Source of the DNA: Pedobacter nutrimenti | GTDB lineage: Bacteria; Bacteroidota; Bacteroidia; Sphingobacteriales; Sphingobacteriaceae | DNA length: 64,000 nt | Assembly: GCF_003208655.1 (NCBI RefSeq) | Contig: NZ_QKLU01000006.1 | Span: 124,001-188,000, forward strand | Direction: 5' to 3' | Shown here: positions 18,045 to 25,869 of the stretch, piece by piece | Layout of the letters: each line of letters starts with the position of its first letter | Position numbering within the stretch: the first letter of the stretch is position 1 | The notes under the pieces: generated by a model | What the model saw: only the letters and a program-made list of their open reading frames with translations | Told to the model about the DNA's origin: nothing | Databases searched by the model: none | Translations under genes and position numbers: made by a program

Positions 18045-18077
18045 AATGATCAGGTATTTTAGCTATACCTGATCATT
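18045..18077. terminator. Perfect 13-bp hairpin downstream of the scramblase-like gene
   Basis: AATGATCAGGTAT (18045-18057) pairs exactly with 18065-18077 around a 7-nt loop. It sits 10 bp beyond the stop of the minus-strand gene 18087-18674. The T run that follows on that strand is short, so it may act as a weak terminator or as a stabilising 3' structure. Confidence 0.55.
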
Positions 18078-18086
18078 ATGAGGGGT

Positions 18087-18674
18087 TTAGCTTTCCTTTA
18101 AAACCATATCTATGGTAATGGCAGAAGAAAGAATGGCTACTTTATGCTGGTTTTGGCTATAGTTTGGATCTATATGAACATTGTATTTATCGGCGGTGGT
18201 AAAGATTTCTTTTAAAGCACCCGCCCATTTTTTGCTGATAGAGCCAATTTCAATCTGGTTGCTGTCTTTGATGACAAAATTCCAGGCCTTCCAGTCGCCG
18301 GTAATTTCTGCGATCGGGTTTCCATCGGGGTCTTCAATTTTAAAAGTCGGTTTAAAGAACTTGAATTTTTGTTTAATGGTGGCCAGTGGATTCCCGTAAG
18401 CGTCGTTGATGAGTATTTTCGACATAAAAAAGGTAAAACCCCGTGAAATGCTGGCCTGAATTTCATCGTCGTTGTTGACAATGTTAAGCTTAAAGGGCAG
18501 CATTCTTTTGTCGACCAGAAGTCTTAGCATTTTTTGTCCAAAGGTCAGGACCTGTTTAACTGCGCCAATGTTTTCGCCTTTTTCGTCAAAAACTTTGTAA
18601 GCATTTTCAAATTTGAACATATTTACTTTTTCATCGATAAAGTAATCTTGTCCGTCAAAAAAATTGGAATTCAT
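18087..18674 (-). CDS. Phospholipid scramblase-related / LURP-one-like (Tubby C-terminal-like) protein
   Basis: The 195-aa protein reads as repeated short beta strands of the tubby-like/LOR fold: DYFIDEKVNMFKFENAYKVF, YGNPLATIKQKFKFFKPTFK, and DPDGNPIAEITGDWKAWNFV. The repeated 'D-x-x-GNP-x-A-x-I' pattern is characteristic of bacterial scramblase-related proteins. It has no signal peptide and only weak hydrophobicity near the C-terminus. Its biochemical role in bacteria is not established, and lipid binding is the usual suggestion. It is transcribed alone, divergent from rpsT. Confidence 0.75.
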   Translation of the reverse strand: MNSNFFDGQDYFIDEKVNMFKFENAYKVFDEKGENIGAVKQVLTFGQKMLRLLVDKRMLPFKLNIVNNDDEIQASISRGFTFFMSKILINDAYGNPLATIKQKFKFFKPTFKIEDPDGNPIAEITGDWKAWNFVIKDSNQIEIGSISKKWAGALKEIFTTADKYNVHIDPNYSQNQHKVAILSSAITIDMVLKES

Positions 18675-19018
18675 ATGTAGGTTTTATTGTTTTTTCAATT
18701 GTCATATGGATCCTTTGAGGTTTAAAATAATCTTGTACTATGTTTTTAATGATTATTTTAAACCTGTTGGATTCATAGTTGTAGGTGTGATGTTTGTTTG
18801 ATGTTTAAGGGGGCCGAAGATAATAAAATCAGCGAAGTTTAAGCACCCAAGGAAAGCATGGCCAGAGGAAGTGGGCTTAACAAATTGATTAATAGGCTTA
18901 TGGTTACAGCAGGAAAATAACATAAAGATGAAAAATAATTGCGTAATGATTTTGCAATTAAAAACATAAGTTCTATATTTGCAGTCCGAAAAAAATAGAA
19001 AACAAAGGCTAAAGAACA
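18675..19018. other. Intergenic stretch between scramblase-like gene and rpsT
   Basis: This gap of 344 bases is AT-rich. The right end holds the rpsT promoter (18951-18981) and leader. An inverted pair around GATTATTTTAAACCT (near 18720-18765) is visible on opposite strands. A 103-codon minus-strand reading frame here overlaps the rpsT start and looks spurious. I see no other gene. Confidence 0.6.
18951..18981 (+). promoter_or_regulatory. Bacteroidota promoter for rpsT
   Basis: TTTG at 18951-18954, a 19-nt spacer and TATATTTG at 18974-18981 match the consensus exactly. Transcription would start about 18988, giving a leader of roughly 30 nt before the S20 start codon. Confidence 0.85.
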
Positions 19019-19273
19019 ATGGCAAATCATAAATCAGCTTTAAAAAGAATAAGAGCAAACGCAACTAAACGTCTACGTAACAGATATCAGGCAAAAACTA
19101 CACGTACTTTTATCAAAAGACTACGTGCTGCTGAAGATAAAAAAACTGGACTTGAATTACTTCCTAAAGTAGTTTCAATGTTAGATCGTTTAGCTAAGAA
19201 AAACGTTATTCATAAAAACAAAGCTGCAAACAACAAGTCAAAATTGACTAAATTTGTTAATGGCTTAAAATAG
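19019..19273 (+). CDS. rpsT: 30S ribosomal protein S20
   Basis: The 84-aa, very basic protein binds 16S rRNA early in small-subunit assembly. The N-terminus MANHKSALKRIRANATKRLR is the S20 signature, and the C-terminal half (KKNVIHKNKAANNKSKLTKF) is equally typical. It is monocistronic, with a consensus promoter 37 bp upstream and an intrinsic terminator 20 bp downstream. No Shine-Dalgarno sequence is seen before the ATG; the leader is A-rich, as is usual in this phylum. Confidence 0.97.
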   Translation: MANHKSALKRIRANATKRLRNRYQAKTTRTFIKRLRAAEDKKTGLELLPKVVSMLDRLAKKNVIHKNKAANNKSKLTKFVNGLK

Positions 19274-19292
19274 ATATAGCTTTACGATACTG

Positions 19293-19327
19293 AAACGGGA
19301 CAAGGTCATACTTGTCCCGTTTTTTTT
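19293..19327 (+). terminator. Intrinsic terminator after rpsT
   Basis: A perfect 12-bp stem (19293-19304 with 19311-19322) closes a 6-nt loop and runs into eight or more Ts. Confidence 0.93.
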
Positions 19328-19333
19328 GTTTCT

Positions 19334-20032
19334 ATGATTACATATAAACAAAAAAAAGGTATAAAGTTATGGGCGGCAGAAGATCGCCCCAGAGAAAAAC
19401 TCCTTTTGCAAGGCAGAAGGTTTTTGACGGATGCAGAGCTCCTGGCGGTACTGATTGCTTCGGGCAACAAAGAAGAGACGGCGGTGGATCTGGCCAAACG
19501 TATTCTTGATTTTTTCAAAAATGATCTGGATGCGTTGGGCAAGACCGGAGTAGCAGAACTTTCTGGTTTTAAAGGCATAGGGCAGGCAAAAGCAATAACC
19601 ATCATGGCTGCCCTGGAGCTGGGTCGAAGGCGTAAAGAAAGCCCGCAGCCAAAAGTGTATAAAATTAAAACGGCCAGAGATGTCATTGGAACCCTGAGGC
19701 CTCTTTTGTCCGATCTGGACCAGGAAGAACTCTGGTTGCTGGTCCTGAATGGGGCCAGTCACCTGAAGGCCAAGTATCTGGTCAGTAAAGGAGGGCAATC
19801 GGATGTCACTGTGGATGTTCGGGTTATTTTCAGGGTGGCCCTGGAGCATAGGGCGGCAAAGCTAATCCTGGCACACAACCATCCTTCCGGAGAGGTGACT
19901 CCAAGTCCTAGTGATAAGGCATTGACCAAAAAAGTTGTTGAGCTGGGAAAAATGCTGAATATTCCCCTTTTGGATCATATAATTGTAACAGACCGCTCAT
20001 TCTTTAGTTTTGCAGATGGGGGATTGATTTGA
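19334..20032 (+). CDS. radC: RadC family protein (JAB/MPN metalloprotease fold)
   Basis: The 232-aa protein begins with a helix-hairpin-helix-like region (LSGFKGIGQAKAITIMAALE, about residues 75-95), followed by a JAB domain with the metal motif HNHPSGEVTPSPSD (His-x-His with Asp, about 177-190) and an upstream Glu in VALEHRAAKLILA. RadC proteins are widespread and were long linked to DNA repair. The true role is still uncertain. The ATG at 19334 lies just past the rpsT terminator, so the gene must be expressed by weak readthrough or a promoter inside the T-rich stretch. Confidence 0.9.
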   Translation: MITYKQKKGIKLWAAEDRPREKLLLQGRRFLTDAELLAVLIASGNKEETAVDLAKRILDFFKNDLDALGKTGVAELSGFKGIGQAKAITIMAALELGRRRKESPQPKVYKIKTARDVIGTLRPLLSDLDQEELWLLVLNGASHLKAKYLVSKGGQSDVTVDVRVIFRVALEHRAAKLILAHNHPSGEVTPSPSDKALTKKVVELGKMLNIPLLDHIIVTDRSFFSFADGGLI

Positions 20033-20039
20033 TATTTTA

Positions 20040-20047
20040 TATCTTTG
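20040..20047 (+). promoter_or_regulatory. Candidate -7 element for pheT operon
   Basis: TATCTTTG matches TAnnTTTG and is 22 bp before the pheT start codon. No TTTG stands at the expected -33 distance, so strength is uncertain. Confidence 0.45.
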
Positions 20048-20069
20048 CGTTTTATACGGATAATAGAAT

Positions 20070-22469
20070 ATGAAGATCTCTTATAGCTGGCTTAAACAAT
20101 TCATTCAAACAGATAAAACACCACAGGAACTTTCTTTGATCTTAACCAATATTGGTTTGGAGGTTGAAAGCCTTGAAAAAGTACAGCCTGTTGCTGGCGG
20201 ACTGGAAGGTCTGGTGATCGGGGAGGTGCTGACCTGTGTTCAGCATCCCAATGCAGATCGTCTGAGGGTAACCACGGTGAATGTTGGCGGGGCTGAAACC
20301 CTGCAGATTGTTTGCGGGGCACCTAATGTTGCTGCAGGACAGAAAGTGGTGGTGGCAACCGTGGGTACAACCGTATACCCGAATGAAGGCGAGCCTTTTA
20401 AGATCAACAAATCAAAAATAAGGGGAGAGGTGTCTGAAGGCATGATCTGTGCAGAGGACGAAATTGGCCTGGGTGGATCACATGCAGGAATTATGGTTTT
20501 GGCCGAGGATACTGTAATTGGTGTTGCCGCAAAAGACCATTTTAAAATGGAAGACGATTACCTTTATGAAATTGGTCTGACCCCTAACCGTGCAGATGCG
20601 GCTTCTCATTTGGGTGTGGCGAGGGATCTTGCCGCGTATTTTCGGTTGAACTTAACGATGCCCGATGTATCCGCTTTTAAAGCGGATAACGAAAATTTAA
20701 ACATAGAGGTTGAAGTACAGGATCAGGAAGCCTGTCCAAGATACAGCAGCGTGAGCATTAGCGGTGTAACTGTAAAAAGTTCACCAGACTGGCTGCAGGA
20801 TAAATTGAAAGTAATCGGTATCCGTCCGATCAATAATATTGTGGACATTACCAATTATGTTCTTCATGAGCTGGGCCAGCCTTTACATGCTTTTGATGCA
20901 GATCAGATTAGCGGTAAAAAGGTCCTGGTAAAAAAATGTGCAGAAGGAACGCCTTTTGTAACCCTTGATGGTGTAGAGCGTAAACTGTCTGCAGAAGACC
21001 TGATGATTTGTAATGCTGAAAGCCCAATGTGTATTGCAGGGGTTTTTGGTGGTAAAAATTCGGGCGTAAGTGAACAAACGACCAATGTCTTTCTGGAAAG
21101 TGCCTATTTCAATTCGGTTTCCGTTCGTAAAACGTCTAAAAGACATGGTTTAAAAACAGATGCCTCCTTCCGCTATGAACGTGGAACAGATCCTGAAATT
21201 ACAGTATATGCTTTGAAAAGAGCAGCCTTATTGATTCAGGAACTGGCTGGTGGTACCATTTCATCTTCTGTTTCAGACCTGTACCCTGTGCCGGTAAAAG
21301 CATTTGATGTGGAAGTTTCTTATGTGAACATCAATAAGCTGATCGGTGCAAATATCCCTGAAGACGAAATTAAGTCCATTATTACTGCTCTTGGAATTAA
21401 AGTGGTCAAAGAGCAGCAGGGACAGTTGTCTCTGGAGGTTCCGACTTTTAAAGTGGATGTGACCAGGGAATGCGATGTGACCGAAGAGGTATTGCGGATT
21501 TACGGATACAACAATATTGAAATACCTTCAAAAATCAATGCATCCCTGTCTTATAGCGCCAAGCCAGACAAAGAGCAGACCCAGCATGTGATTGCTGATA
21601 TGCTTACTGCAAACGGCTTTTTGGAAATCTGGTGCAATTCACTGACCAAAAGCAGTTATTCAAAAAATATAGAAGAGGCCGTACACTTGCTGAACCCTTT
21701 AAGCTCTGATCTGAATGTCATGCGTCAAAGCTTGCTGATGCCGGCCCTTGAAAGTGTGGTGTACAACCAGAACCGGAAAAGTGCGGACATTAAGTTTTAT
21801 GAATTTGGTAAAACCTACCACCTGATCGGCTCTGGTTATGTTGAGCGTCCGCGTTTACTGATCCTGTTGTCGGGGGCAAAACAAAGCGAACAATGGAACC
21901 ATAAAGACAGTCAGGTGAATTTTTATAACCTGAAGGCTGCTGTGGATGCGGTGATGGGCAGATTGGGCATTGCGAACTTCCAGACCGAAGAGCTGAATAA
22001 TGAAGATTTTGCTTATGGGCTGAAATATTTCAGGGGCGCGCAGACCCTGGTCAGTTTCGGTGCGGCTACAGCGGCAGATAAAAAGAAGGCCGATGTGGAC
22101 AAGGAAGTCTATTATGCAGATTTTGACTGGGCATTGTTGCTGGATATTGTGAAAAAGAACAAAATCGTCAACAAGGAAGTTCCAAAGTATCCGGCCGTAA
22201 GAAGAGACTTGTCCATGCTGGTGGATACAGCGGTTACTTTTGAGGAATTAAAAGGTATTGCTTTTAAAACAGAAAAGAAACTGATTAAAAATGTACAGAT
22301 CTTTGATGTTTATGTAGGGGATAAGCTTCCTGCCGGCAAAAAGTCCTATGCATTGAATTTTACCCTGCAGGATGAGGAGCAGACCCTAACCGATAAGCAG
22401 ATTGATGCGGTTATGCAAAAGATTATAGCTAACTTAGCGCAAACTGCCAAAGCAGAGATTAGAAAATAA
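20070..22469 (+). CDS. pheT: Phenylalanyl-tRNA synthetase beta subunit
   Basis: The 799-aa subunit pairs with PheS in the alpha2beta2 enzyme that charges tRNA-Phe. Domains in order: the EMAP/tRNA-binding B1-B2 region (about 40-150, VIGEVLTCVQHPNADRLRVT), the B3/4 editing domain (about 210-390, LHELGQPLHAFDADQI), B5 (about 405-475), the catalytic-like core, and the C-terminal anticodon-binding FDX-ACB domain (about 705-799, VPKYPAVRRDLSMLVD). Length is typical. pheS is not nearby. Downstream, a coiled-coil gene and zapA follow after 42 and 32 bp and are probably co-transcribed. Confidence 0.96.
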   Translation: MKISYSWLKQFIQTDKTPQELSLILTNIGLEVESLEKVQPVAGGLEGLVIGEVLTCVQHPNADRLRVTTVNVGGAETLQIVCGAPNVAAGQKVVVATVGTTVYPNEGEPFKINKSKIRGEVSEGMICAEDEIGLGGSHAGIMVLAEDTVIGVAAKDHFKMEDDYLYEIGLTPNRADAASHLGVARDLAAYFRLNLTMPDVSAFKADNENLNIEVEVQDQEACPRYSSVSISGVTVKSSPDWLQDKLKVIGIRPINNIVDITNYVLHELGQPLHAFDADQISGKKVLVKKCAEGTPFVTLDGVERKLSAEDLMICNAESPMCIAGVFGGKNSGVSEQTTNVFLESAYFNSVSVRKTSKRHGLKTDASFRYERGTDPEITVYALKRAALLIQELAGGTISSSVSDLYPVPVKAFDVEVSYVNINKLIGANIPEDEIKSIITALGIKVVKEQQGQLSLEVPTFKVDVTRECDVTEEVLRIYGYNNIEIPSKINASLSYSAKPDKEQTQHVIADMLTANGFLEIWCNSLTKSSYSKNIEEAVHLLNPLSSDLNVMRQSLLMPALESVVYNQNRKSADIKFYEFGKTYHLIGSGYVERPRLLILLSGAKQSEQWNHKDSQVNFYNLKAAVDAVMGRLGIANFQTEELNNEDFAYGLKYFRGAQTLVSFGAATAADKKKADVDKEVYYADFDWALLLDIVKKNKIVNKEVPKYPAVRRDLSMLVDTAVTFEELKGIAFKTEKKLIKNVQIFDVYVGDKLPAGKKSYALNFTLQDEEQTLTDKQIDAVMQKIIANLAQTAKAEIRK

Positions 22470-22511
22470 CTTAATTGAGTAGAATTTTAGATAAAATAAA
22501 GGTTTAATAAC

Positions 22512-22802
22512 ATGTCTTCCGTTGCAGAACAATTAAATTCAGTACTCCATAAAACCGCTCGTTTAATCGAGTTGTGCAATGCGTTACAGGAAGAAAATGA
22601 GTTGTTAAAGGTTGAAAATCAATCTATAAAGGCTACTTTAGATGCTTCTAAAGTAAAGAACACAGACTTGGAAGAAAAGCTCAGAGTACTTAAATTAGCA
22701 AAAAGTATTGAGGGTACTAGTGAAAAGACTCTTGATATAAAGCAAAAAATTAACGATTTTGTGCGTGAAATAGATAAGTGTGTTGTGTTGCTTAAGAAAT
22801 AA
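22512..22802 (+). CDS. Small coiled-coil protein upstream of zapA (ZapB-like by position)
   Basis: The 96-aa protein is almost all helix with heptad-like Leu/Ile spacing (LIELCNALQEENELLKVENQ, then LEEKLRVLKLAK). It contains no membrane helix or signal. I cannot name its family by sequence. Its size, coiled-coil nature and place directly before zapA recall E. coli ZapB, a Z-ring coiled-coil partner of ZapA, but this parallel is positional inference. It lies 42 bp after pheT and 32 bp before zapA, in one likely transcript. Confidence 0.75.
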   Translation: MSSVAEQLNSVLHKTARLIELCNALQEENELLKVENQSIKATLDASKVKNTDLEEKLRVLKLAKSIEGTSEKTLDIKQKINDFVREIDKCVVLLKK

Positions 22803-22834
22803 GGAATACTGGAATAGTGAAACAAAGCTAAGAA

Positions 22835-23125
22835 ATGGGAGAAATCTCGATAAAAATAACTATCTCGGACCGGATTTATCCCTTAAAGGTAAATACAGAA
22901 GAGGAAGAAATTGTAAGGCGGGCAGCCAAGATTATTAACGAACGCATAAAGGACTATCAGGAAAATTATGCGGTAAGAGATAAGCAGGACTTACTCTCTA
23001 TGGCAGTATTGCATTATGCAACAGCTGTATTGAGGGTAGAAAACAAGGTCCAGGATCAGGATACTGCCGTAGCCGATAAGGTGGAAGAGCTGGATAGTTT
23101 ATTAAACGATTTTTTTTCAAAATAA
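22835..23125 (+). CDS. zapA: Cell division protein ZapA
   Basis: The 96-aa protein has the ZapA layout: an N-terminal beta-rich globular head (ISIKITISDRIYPLKVNTEE, then EEIVRRAAKIINERIKDYQE) and a C-terminal coiled coil (RVENKVQDQDTAVADKVEEL). ZapA tetramers crosslink FtsZ protofilaments at midcell. Length fits (usually 85-110 aa). The next feature downstream is a probable 6S RNA; zapA beside the 6S gene is a recurrent arrangement in bacteria, which supports both calls. Confidence 0.92.
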   Translation: MGEISIKITISDRIYPLKVNTEEEEIVRRAAKIINERIKDYQENYAVRDKQDLLSMAVLHYATAVLRVENKVQDQDTAVADKVEELDSLLNDFFSK

Positions 23126-23162
23126 GTACGTTCTTTATATTATATATATTAGCAAAAAGTAT

Positions 23163-23333
23163 AGCCGCAGCTAGATTTTAAGTTTCATTATTTTTTAAAC
23201 TTAACACTTCAATATCCATAGGGTTAAGAGCGTACATTTCATTTGCATCCGCACCTGAAAACAACGTAAATCCTAATTATAATTCGTTGAAGTTTTTAAC
23301 ATATGGAACGAAAAAATTAGCTGCGGTTTTTTT
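23163..23333 (+). ncRNA. ssrS: Probable 6S RNA (ssrS)
   Basis: The sequence folds as a long rod. CCGCAGCTA (23165-23173) pairs perfectly with 23318-23326 and extends through a G-U pair and four A-T pairs. An inner pairing CTTCAA (23207-23212) with TTGAAG (23287-23292) brackets a largely unpaired central region, and a small hairpin (TTAAGTTT with AAACTTAA, 23178-23204) sits on the 5' arm. Seven Ts follow the closing stem at once. The length of about 165-170 nt, the central bubble and the position right after zapA and before rny agree with 6S RNA, which binds the RNA polymerase housekeeping holoenzyme. No covariance search was run. Confidence 0.68.
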
Positions 23334-23353
23334 ATGGCAATTGGATAAGAATT

Positions 23354-23396
23354 GCACATGACCTTATAACCCGGAACGTTTTTGAAGGTCATGTGT
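23354..23396 (+). promoter_or_regulatory. Leader hairpin immediately upstream of rny
   Basis: An 11-bp perfect stem (CACATGACCTT at 23355-23365 with 23385-23395, plus a flanking G-U) closes a 19-nt loop. It ends 18 nt before the rny start codon with an AT-rich linker between. No T run directly follows, so it is not a standard terminator. It may control rny translation or mRNA decay. Confidence 0.65.
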
Positions 23397-23413
23397 ACTT
23401 AATATATATATAA

Positions 23414-24967
23414 ATGGAAATAGTTGGATATGTACTTACCGGCCTGGTTGTCGGTATATTAATAGGGAGATACCTGCTGCGCAGTTTACTAAAGAAACAG
23501 GAAATTGCAGCGCAGACGAAAGTTAAAAAAATCCTCAAAGATGCAGAGAGCAATGCAGAGATCCTGAAAAAGGACAGAATGCTGGAAGCCAAAGAGAAGT
23601 TCCTGCAAATGAAAGCAGAACACGAACAAGAGGTAAATAATAAAAACAACCAGGTCAACCAGCGTGAAAACGCCATCAAACAAAAAGAACAAAGCCTGAA
23701 CCAGCGTATGGAAAACCTGAACCGTAAGGAACAGGAGCTCGATGGTCAGAAAAAGAACCTGGAAAAACAAACCGATATAGCCGTTAAGAAACAGGAAGAA
23801 GTTGATGTGCTGAAAAACCAGCATGTGAAACAACTGGAAGCGATTGCCGGATTAAGCGCAGAAGAGGCGAAAAATCAATTGGTAGAAAACATGAAAGAGG
23901 ACGCCCGGTCCCAGGCCATGATCCAGGTTAAAGACATTGTAGACGAAGCCAAACTGACTGCAGGTAAAGAAGCGAAAAAAGTGGTGATCCAAACCATTCA
24001 GCGTACTGCGGTGGAAGCTGCTATAGAAAATACGGTATCTATATTTCATATTGAAAGTGATGAGATTAAAGGCCGTGTAATTGGTCGTGAAGGACGGAAC
24101 ATCCGTGCACTGGAAGCGGCAACAGGCATTGAAATTATTGTAGACGATACACCGGAAGCCATTATCTTATCGGGTTTTGACCCGGTTAGAAGGGAAATTG
24201 CCCGCCTGGCCCTGCACCGTCTGGTTACCGATGGTCGTATTCACCCGGCCCGTATTGAAGAGGTTGTAGCCAAAACCAAAAAACAAATTGAAGAAGAGAT
24301 TGTAGAAATCGGTGAGCGTACGGTTATTGACCTGGGCATCCACGGCCTGCACCCTGAACTGATCAGAATGGTTGGGCGTATGCGTTACCGTTCTTCTTAC
24401 GGACAAAACTTATTGCATCACTCTCGTGAGGTGGCCAATTTCTGTGCAACCATGGCCGCTGAACTGGGCCTGAATGCTAAAATGGCAAAAAGGGCTGGAT
24501 TGCTGCATGATATAGGAAAAGTTCCTGATGACAACCCGGAATTGCCACACGCCATTTTGGGGATGCAGCTTGCAGAAAAGTATAAAGAACATCCTGAAAT
24601 CTGTAATGCCATCGGTGCGCACCACGATGAAATTGAAATGACCTCTATGATTTCACCGATTGTACAGGCTTGTGATGCGATTTCCGGTGCCCGTCCAGGT
24701 GCAAGACGTGAAGTCGTGGAAAGCTATATCAAGCGCTTAAAAGAACTGGAAGAACTTGCACTTTCTTATCCTGGGGTAGAGAAAACTTTTGCCATCCAGG
24801 CCGGTAGAGAGTTAAGGGTTGTGGTTGAAAGTGAAAGGGTAACTGATCAGCAAGCGGAATTGCTGGCAGCGGATATCTCTAACCGCATCCAAACGGAAAT
24901 GACCTATCCGGGTCAGATCAAAGTAACGGTAATCAGGGAAACCAGGTCCGTTGCTTTTGCAAAATAA
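23414..24967 (+). CDS. rny: Ribonuclease Y
   Basis: The 517-aa endoribonuclease initiates mRNA decay at the membrane. An N-terminal helix (about 3-22, [20 protein letters not shown]) anchors it. A long charged coiled coil follows (about 30-180). The KH domain includes [20 protein letters not shown] (about 217-236), and the HD phosphohydrolase domain has [19 protein letters not shown], with the metal ligands His-Asp, and GAHHDEIEM. Length is standard (about 520). It is preceded by the 6S-like gene and a strong leader hairpin, and followed by an intrinsic terminator, so it is likely monocistronic. Confidence 0.96.
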   Translation: MEIVGYVLTGLVVGILIGRYLLRSLLKKQEIAAQTKVKKILKDAESNAEILKKDRMLEAKEKFLQMKAEHEQEVNNKNNQVNQRENAIKQKEQSLNQRMENLNRKEQELDGQKKNLEKQTDIAVKKQEEVDVLKNQHVKQLEAIAGLSAEEAKNQLVENMKEDARSQAMIQVKDIVDEAKLTAGKEAKKVVIQTIQRTAVEAAIENTVSIFHIESDEIKGRVIGREGRNIRALEAATGIEIIVDDTPEAIILSGFDPVRREIARLALHRLVTDGRIHPARIEEVVAKTKKQIEEEIVEIGERTVIDLGIHGLHPELIRMVGRMRYRSSYGQNLLHHSREVANFCATMAAELGLNAKMAKRAGLLHDIGKVPDDNPELPHAILGMQLAEKYKEHPEICNAIGAHHDEIEMTSMISPIVQACDAISGARPGARREVVESYIKRLKELEELALSYPGVEKTFAIQAGRELRVVVESERVTDQQAELLAADISNRIQTEMTYPGQIKVTVIRETRSVAFAK

Positions 24968-25000
24968 AACCTAAGGCCCCAGGGGGCCTAAACAGAATAC

Positions 25001-25034
25001 AAAAAGCGGTAGTTTATTCTGCCGCTTTTTTTTT
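25001..25034 (+). terminator. Intrinsic terminator after rny
   Basis: AAAAAGCGG (25001-25009) pairs with 25022-25030 and is followed by a T run. A second GC-rich hairpin (about 24971-24990) lies just before it. Confidence 0.85.
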
Positions 25035-25081
25035 ATTTTTACATGGCGTAAAGCAATGCCCTCTAACTAAACCACCCGGTC

Positions 25082-25582
25082 ATGAAAGCAGAAGAAAAGA
25101 AACAGGTTGATGTACTTTTTGACAAGTATGCAGAAAGCCACCAGAACCACTCCAATGAAATTATCCATTGGATCTGTGTGCCTTTGATTGTATTCAGTTT
25201 GCTTGGGCTGGTTTGGGCCATTCCTTTTCCGCACCTGGAATTTATGGGCCGTTATAACGGTTACCTGAACTGGGCCTCTTTTCTAATTGCTTTTTCTGTG
25301 TATTATTATTACCGGCTTTCACCGGTGATGTCTTACCTGATGCTGATTATCATTTTCCTGATGTGTATGGTGGTGGTGAAAATTGAACAGGCAGCTGCAA
25401 ACGGTGGGCCGGCTTTATGGCTGGTTTGTGCAGTGATCTTTGTGCTGGCCTGGATCGGGCAATTTATCGGACATAAAATAGAGGGTAAAAAGCCATCTTT
25501 TCTCGACGATGTCAAATTTCTGCTCATTGGGCCCATCTGGTTGCTGCATTTTATCTGCAAGAAAGTCGGCATAAGATATTAG
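25082..25582 (+). CDS. Mpo1-like (DUF962) membrane protein
   Basis: The 166-aa protein begins with a soluble stretch carrying FDKYAESHQNHSNEIIHWICVP, with His residues placed as in the DUF962/Mpo1 family, followed by about four hydrophobic helices and a late HKIEGKKPSFLDD motif. Yeast Mpo1 is an Fe(II)-dependent dioxygenase in 2-hydroxy fatty-acid alpha-oxidation, and Bacteroidota contain sphingolipids and hydroxylated fatty acids, so a related role is plausible but unproven here. It is monocistronic, between the rny terminator and the long leader of the next receptor gene. Confidence 0.82.
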   Translation: MKAEEKKQVDVLFDKYAESHQNHSNEIIHWICVPLIVFSLLGLVWAIPFPHLEFMGRYNGYLNWASFLIAFSVYYYYRLSPVMSYLMLIIIFLMCMVVVKIEQAAANGGPALWLVCAVIFVLAWIGQFIGHKIEGKKPSFLDDVKFLLIGPIWLLHFICKKVGIRY

Positions 25583-25869
25583 GCATTTTATTGCTTTTTA
25601 ATGCAGTTTATTTCTACAGGTTTCATAAATTCTCTTTTAGGGACTGTTAACATAAACATAACATTTGTTTAATGTATTTGTAGCCTTTTCTATAAAGAAT
25701 TTCCCGCTTGTCTTTCCATTTGAAAGCCCTTAGATGTTGTCAGAACCTATATTTTCGAAAACGTGGGGGATGCCATTTGCTTAATGTTAATTACATTCTG
25801 CATTAATCAATTCTTAACATTAAGATCATGTTGCCTGTTTAGCTTTGCCAAAAAAATAAACAGTAAACG
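25583..25869. other. Long AT-rich leader of the Oar-like receptor gene
   Basis: This stretch of 287 bases has no credible gene. A candidate -7 element TAGCTTTG lies at 25840-25847, 23 bp before the ATG, with no TTTG at the expected -33 position. I see no riboswitch-like structure I can name. Confidence 0.5.

Noticed and set aside
17866-18072. A 68-codon plus-strand frame within the purN-upstream repeats
   Set aside because: Its peptide only repeats FVLVFKQASPV because it reads the DNA repeat; there is no start context or homologue pattern.
18753-19064. A 103-codon minus-strand reading frame upstream of rpsT
   Set aside because: It covers the consensus rpsT promoter and the first S20 codons, has no recognisable motifs, and is rich in Phe/Leu from AT-rich DNA read in reverse.
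25583-25869. Riboswitch (for example cobalamin) before the Oar-like receptor
   Set aside because: No conserved riboswitch core or matching stems could be found by eye.
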